Below, one piece after another: positions 7,855-10,045 of a stretch of DNA of 10,045 nt. The stretch is from the NCBI GenBank assembly GCA_964628985.1, contig CAZVNJ010000073.1, forward strand, positions 1 through 10,045. Direction: 5' to 3'. The stretch comes from SURF-43 sp964628985 (GTDB lineage: Bacteria > Chloroflexota > Dehalococcoidia > UBA2979). Both the position numbers and the translations under genes were made by a program. The notes below the pieces were generated by a model, which was not told the origin of the DNA, did not search any database, and saw only the letters and a program-made list of their open reading frames with translations. The stretch's first letter is position 1. Each line of letters starts with the position of its first letter.

Positions 7855-9644
7855 AGTGTCGTTCATCGGTCGGCCAGATACGGCTGCGATGGCCGGGCGC
7901 GGCACGGTCAATCGCCGCCACGGAAGGGCCTGATTCTGGTGACGGGAGGGCGTCCCCGCAGCCACGAGGAGCGCGTACGCCCGACGCCGCNNNNNNNNNN
8001 NNNNNNNNNNNNNNNNNNNNNNNNNNNNNNNNNNNNNNNNNNNNNNNNNNNNNNNNNNNNNNNNNNNNNNNNNNNNNNNNNNNNNNNNNNCTGGTGACGG
8101 GAGGGCGTCCCCGCAGCCACGAGGAGCGCGTACGCCCGACGCCGCGAGGCAAGACCGAGGGCTCCGGGGAGCCAGCGAAGCGCCACGAGCATGAGCGCCA
8201 GGCCAAACAGCGTGCCGGCCATGAGTTGCGGACTGACCGCAGCCGGCACATCCGCCGGCATCGCAGCGTTGACGTACCCCTCAAACGTCGTGAGTCCTCC
8301 GACGTACGCGACCGTCCCGGCCACCCCGATCGCTGCCGCCGAGATCGTGCTCGCGAGCCTGCCCAAGGGCGCCGCCGCGAGCCATCCGGTCAGCAGGCGA
8401 AACCCTGTGAACCAGGCGAACAGTATGACGAGCAGATGCCCCGCCGGGGACAGGTGCGGGTCGAGCAGCGCGTAGGCAAGTGCCAGGGAGACCACCGGCA
8501 CGAGGACAGCCACGCCCACGCGATGCACTCGACCAAGCGAACTTCGGGGCGGCGGGCGCATGCGCGCCCGGTGATGAGCGGTGATTGCACCACCGGCGCC
8601 GAGGAACATCGCGGCTTTGTACATTCCATGGCCGAGGATGTGGAAGAGCGCCGCCGAGAACGCCCCCACCGCGCACTGCACGACCATGAATCCCATCTGC
8701 CCGATCGTCGACCAGGCCAGGCTTCCCTTCACGTCGGTCCGCGTGAGCATGACGCCGGTGCCGAAGACGACCGTCGCCGCACCGGCAACGAACGCCAGAT
8801 GGGTGGCGACGGCCACGGCACCGAACACCTCAGCGAACCGCACAAGCAGCACGCCCGCCCCGTTTACAACGCCGGCATGTAGCAGTGCCGAGACGGGTGT
8901 AGGCGCCGCCAGTGTCGCAGGGAGCCAACCGTGCAAGGGGACGAGCGCTGAGCGAGAGATCCCTGCGATCACCAGTAGTAATGCCACGATGGTCAGCATG
9001 CTGACGTTCGTGGGCCCGAGTGGGATGCTCGTCGCGGCCATCGCTTCAGCGGTCGCCTCCAGGGACCGCACATCGACATCCCCCACCGAAGCCGCTGCGA
9101 GCACCGCCGCGACGGCCAATGCGATGTCACCGAGCGCAAAGCGGCGGCCGGTCATACGGCTCGCTCGTCGGGCGGGCTCCGATCCCTCCTGATGGTTCAG
9201 GAGCGACAGCAGCGCCAGGCCGGATAGCATCCAGGCGAGCGTGACCAGGATCAGTGTGGCCCCGGTGGCAACAGTGGCAGTGGCCGCGGTGAGGACCGCG
9301 GTGAGCGCGAAGAACCGAGGGGCGCGCGGATCGCCAGCGAGCGCTCGCGTCGAGAACGACTGTACGACCAGCCCCACGCCCATCGTCAGGAACGCGAGCA
9401 CAGCGCCAACACGGTTCGCCGTGAGGCCGATCGCAACCCCCCCATCGGCGACGGTAGCGACTGCTTCCACCGTCCCTCGGCTCGAGAGGGCCACCACCGC
9501 CATGGCAGCCATAGCGGACGCAGCGGTGGACCAGAGCGCCAGCCGGGCTGAGGTACTCTCACGCGGACGAAACAGGACGATTGCGACGGCGGCTGCGGCC
9601 GGCAGAATTGGTACGGCGAGGAGAAGTAGGGGCGCTGTCCACAT
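7840..9644 (-). CDS. dabB: DabB, NuoL-like membrane subunit of the DAB transporter (interrupted by gap)
   Basis: This is a very hydrophobic protein of the proton-translocating NADH-quinone oxidoreductase/Mrp antiporter family (PF00361), the membrane partner of DabA that couples ion flow to CO2 hydration. Family signatures are VPLHGWLPATLAAPTPVSALLHAGVVNGAG cut here into LHGWLP (about 237-242), TPVSALLHAG (249-258), VKGSLAWSTIGQMGF and HILGHGMYKAAMFLGAGG. The combination with DUF2309 next door identifies DabB rather than respiratory NuoL. Two usual coupling residues differ: Met139 where NuoL has Glu144 and Arg231 where NuoL has Lys229. The ATG at 9644 (MWTAPLLLL) starts directly at the first membrane helix; ATGs at 9656 and 9689 are alternatives. 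The gene is broken by 100 N (7991-8090) flanked by identical 55-mers. Merging them gives 549 residues with tail ...RHQNQALPWRRL...TGESS and a TGA overlapping dabA. Confidence 0.88.
7936..7990. repeat. 55-bp duplicate at left edge of the N gap
   Basis: These 55 bases are identical to 8091-8145. The copy ends exactly at the first N. It is best read as the end of one contig that overlaps the next, not as a genomic repeat. Confidence 0.9.
7991..8090. other. Assembly gap (100 N)
   Basis: There are exactly 100 N, a conventional placeholder for a scaffold gap of unknown length. The identical 55-mers abutting both sides suggest that the true gap length is minus 55, meaning the contigs overlap and no sequence is missing. 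Removing the N run and one 55-mer deletes 155 bases and leaves a consistent dabB frame. Confidence 0.95.
8091..8145. repeat. 55-bp duplicate at right edge of the N gap
   Basis: This is the second copy of 7936-7990, beginning at the first base after the N run. In the dabB frame it encodes the same residues (ending GTPSRHQ) as the first copy would after merging. Confidence 0.9.
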
Positions 9645-9920
9645 GCCCCGCACCATACATGATCTTCGCTTCCATGATCTACTGCTCATGTGTCATAGGC
9701 GAGCATTTTTCACGACCGGCAGCGGAAGCGCCTCGCCTTCAGGGAAGCGGGGCGTCAGGATTTCGCAGCGTCCATGGGATTGGGGGGTGGATGGCGCCCT
9801 CGCGTACTCCGGAGGACGACCGAGCTACCACTCGCCCGTTGAACTCGCGGCCAGACTGCGAACACCGAAAGGCGGGGCCGCCTCGCATCTGGGAAGCGGA
9901 TTCACACAGGGTGGTCAAAT
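9645..9920. promoter_or_regulatory. Divergent regulatory region between dabB and the winged-helix regulator
   Basis: These 276 bp separate the divergent starts at 9644 (minus) and 9921 (plus) and hold no supported gene. The region should contain both promoters and any operator. No convincing -35/-10 pair stands out on either strand. Two structures are visible: an 8-bp direct repeat near dabB (9658-9680) and the imperfect palindrome GGCGGggCCGCC at 9871-9882, about 40 bp before the regulator start. GGGTGG before the regulator ATG may act as its ribosome binding site. Confidence 0.5.
9658..9680. repeat. 8-bp direct repeats upstream of dabB, candidate operator
   Basis: CATGATCT occurs at 9658-9665 and 9673-9680, 15 bp from start to start. 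On the minus strand it reads AGATCATG twice, ending 14 bp before the dabB ATG. The spacing and position would fit a binding site overlapping the dabB leader, but chance is possible. Confidence 0.35.
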
Positions 9921-10045
9921 ATGCAGCATAAATGGACCTTCTTGACTAACCATTCCCACGTACTCATATGCGTGGCGCAGGATCCGGAAATTCGCCTCGC
10001 TGATATCGCCACCAGGGTGGGCATCACTGAGCGAGCAACGCTCGC
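9921..10045 (+). CDS. Winged-helix transcriptional regulator (partial, runs off the right edge)
   Basis: Only the first 41 codons are inside the window: MQHKWTFLTNHSHVLICVAQ, then DPEIRLADIATRVGITERATL. From memory this matches the N-terminus of a family of small MarR/ArsR-like winged-helix regulators common in high-GC Gram-positive and related bacteria, which typically start M-x-x-x-WTFLTNHAHVL and continue into an RLRDVA-x-x-VGITERA helix-turn-helix. The segment IRLADIATRVGITERA is the first half of the DNA-binding motif. It is transcribed divergently from dabB, so the simplest role is local control of the dab genes and of itself. The ligand and the C-terminal part are not visible. The ATG at 9921 is preceded by GGGTGG at loose spacing. 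Confidence 0.75.
   Translation, partial: MQHKWTFLTNHSHVLICVAQDPEIRLADIATRVGITERATL

Noticed and set aside
7936..8145. 55-bp direct repeat considered as a mobile-element target duplication or CRISPR-like repeat
   Set aside because: The two copies abut the N run exactly and merging them restores the gene frame, which points to an assembly artefact.
7844..8284. N-terminal extension of dabA across the gap
   Set aside because: The extension is out-of-frame dabB sequence plus unknown residues. Homologous DabA begins near MISAEG, which has its own GGAG site.
7524..8882. Long plus-strand open frame through the N gap (about 450 codons)
   Set aside because: It is antisense to dabA and dabB, is bridged only by N characters, and its translation is Arg/Ser/His-rich with no family resemblance.

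Overview
This is a GC-rich bacterial window, probably from a draft or metagenome-assembled genome because it contains a scaffold gap of exactly 100 N. The InhA-type enoyl reductase, the high GC content and the divergent regulator starting WTFLTNHSHVL suggest an actinobacterial or Chloroflexota-like organism. No ribosomal or other strong marker is present, so this placement is weak.

Layout: seven genes lie on the minus strand, and one partial gene on the plus strand runs off the right edge. In transcription order (right to left) the minus-strand genes are dabB (about 9644 to 7840), dabA (7843 to 5225), a small PII-like gene (5228 to 4902), an InhA/FabI enoyl-ACP reductase (4807 to 4040), murF (3875 to 2436), an alpha/beta hydrolase with a probable lipoprotein signal (2355 to 1432), and a TerB-like protein of unknown function (1052 to 459). 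The partial plus-strand gene at 9921 encodes a winged-helix regulator, divergent from dabB across about 276 bp of shared upstream DNA. Two longer stretches, 1-458 and 1053-1431, hold no gene I can support.

The centre of interest is the dab cluster. DabB (a NuoL-like membrane subunit) and DabA (a zinc, beta-carbonic-anhydrase-like subunit, DUF2309/UPF0753) form the known energy-coupled DAB inorganic-carbon accumulation system. Here they are joined by 4-bp ATGA overlaps to each other and to a PII-like protein, with a divergent DNA-binding protein upstream. This looks like a complete, regulated bicarbonate-uptake module: transporter, catalytic subunit, candidate carbon-sensing regulator and transcription factor. 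The next genes, fabI and murF, belong to envelope biosynthesis. Fatty-acid synthesis consumes bicarbonate at acetyl-CoA carboxylase, which gives a possible but unproven link.

The 100-N gap interrupts the 3' end of dabB and appears to be artefactual. The bases on its two sides are an identical 55-mer that ends exactly at each gap edge. Merging the two copies restores one open dabB frame of 549 codons whose TGA stop overlaps the dabA ATG. Gene models that read through the N run (a DabA of about 1019 residues, or a DabB ending in other sequence) should be discarded.
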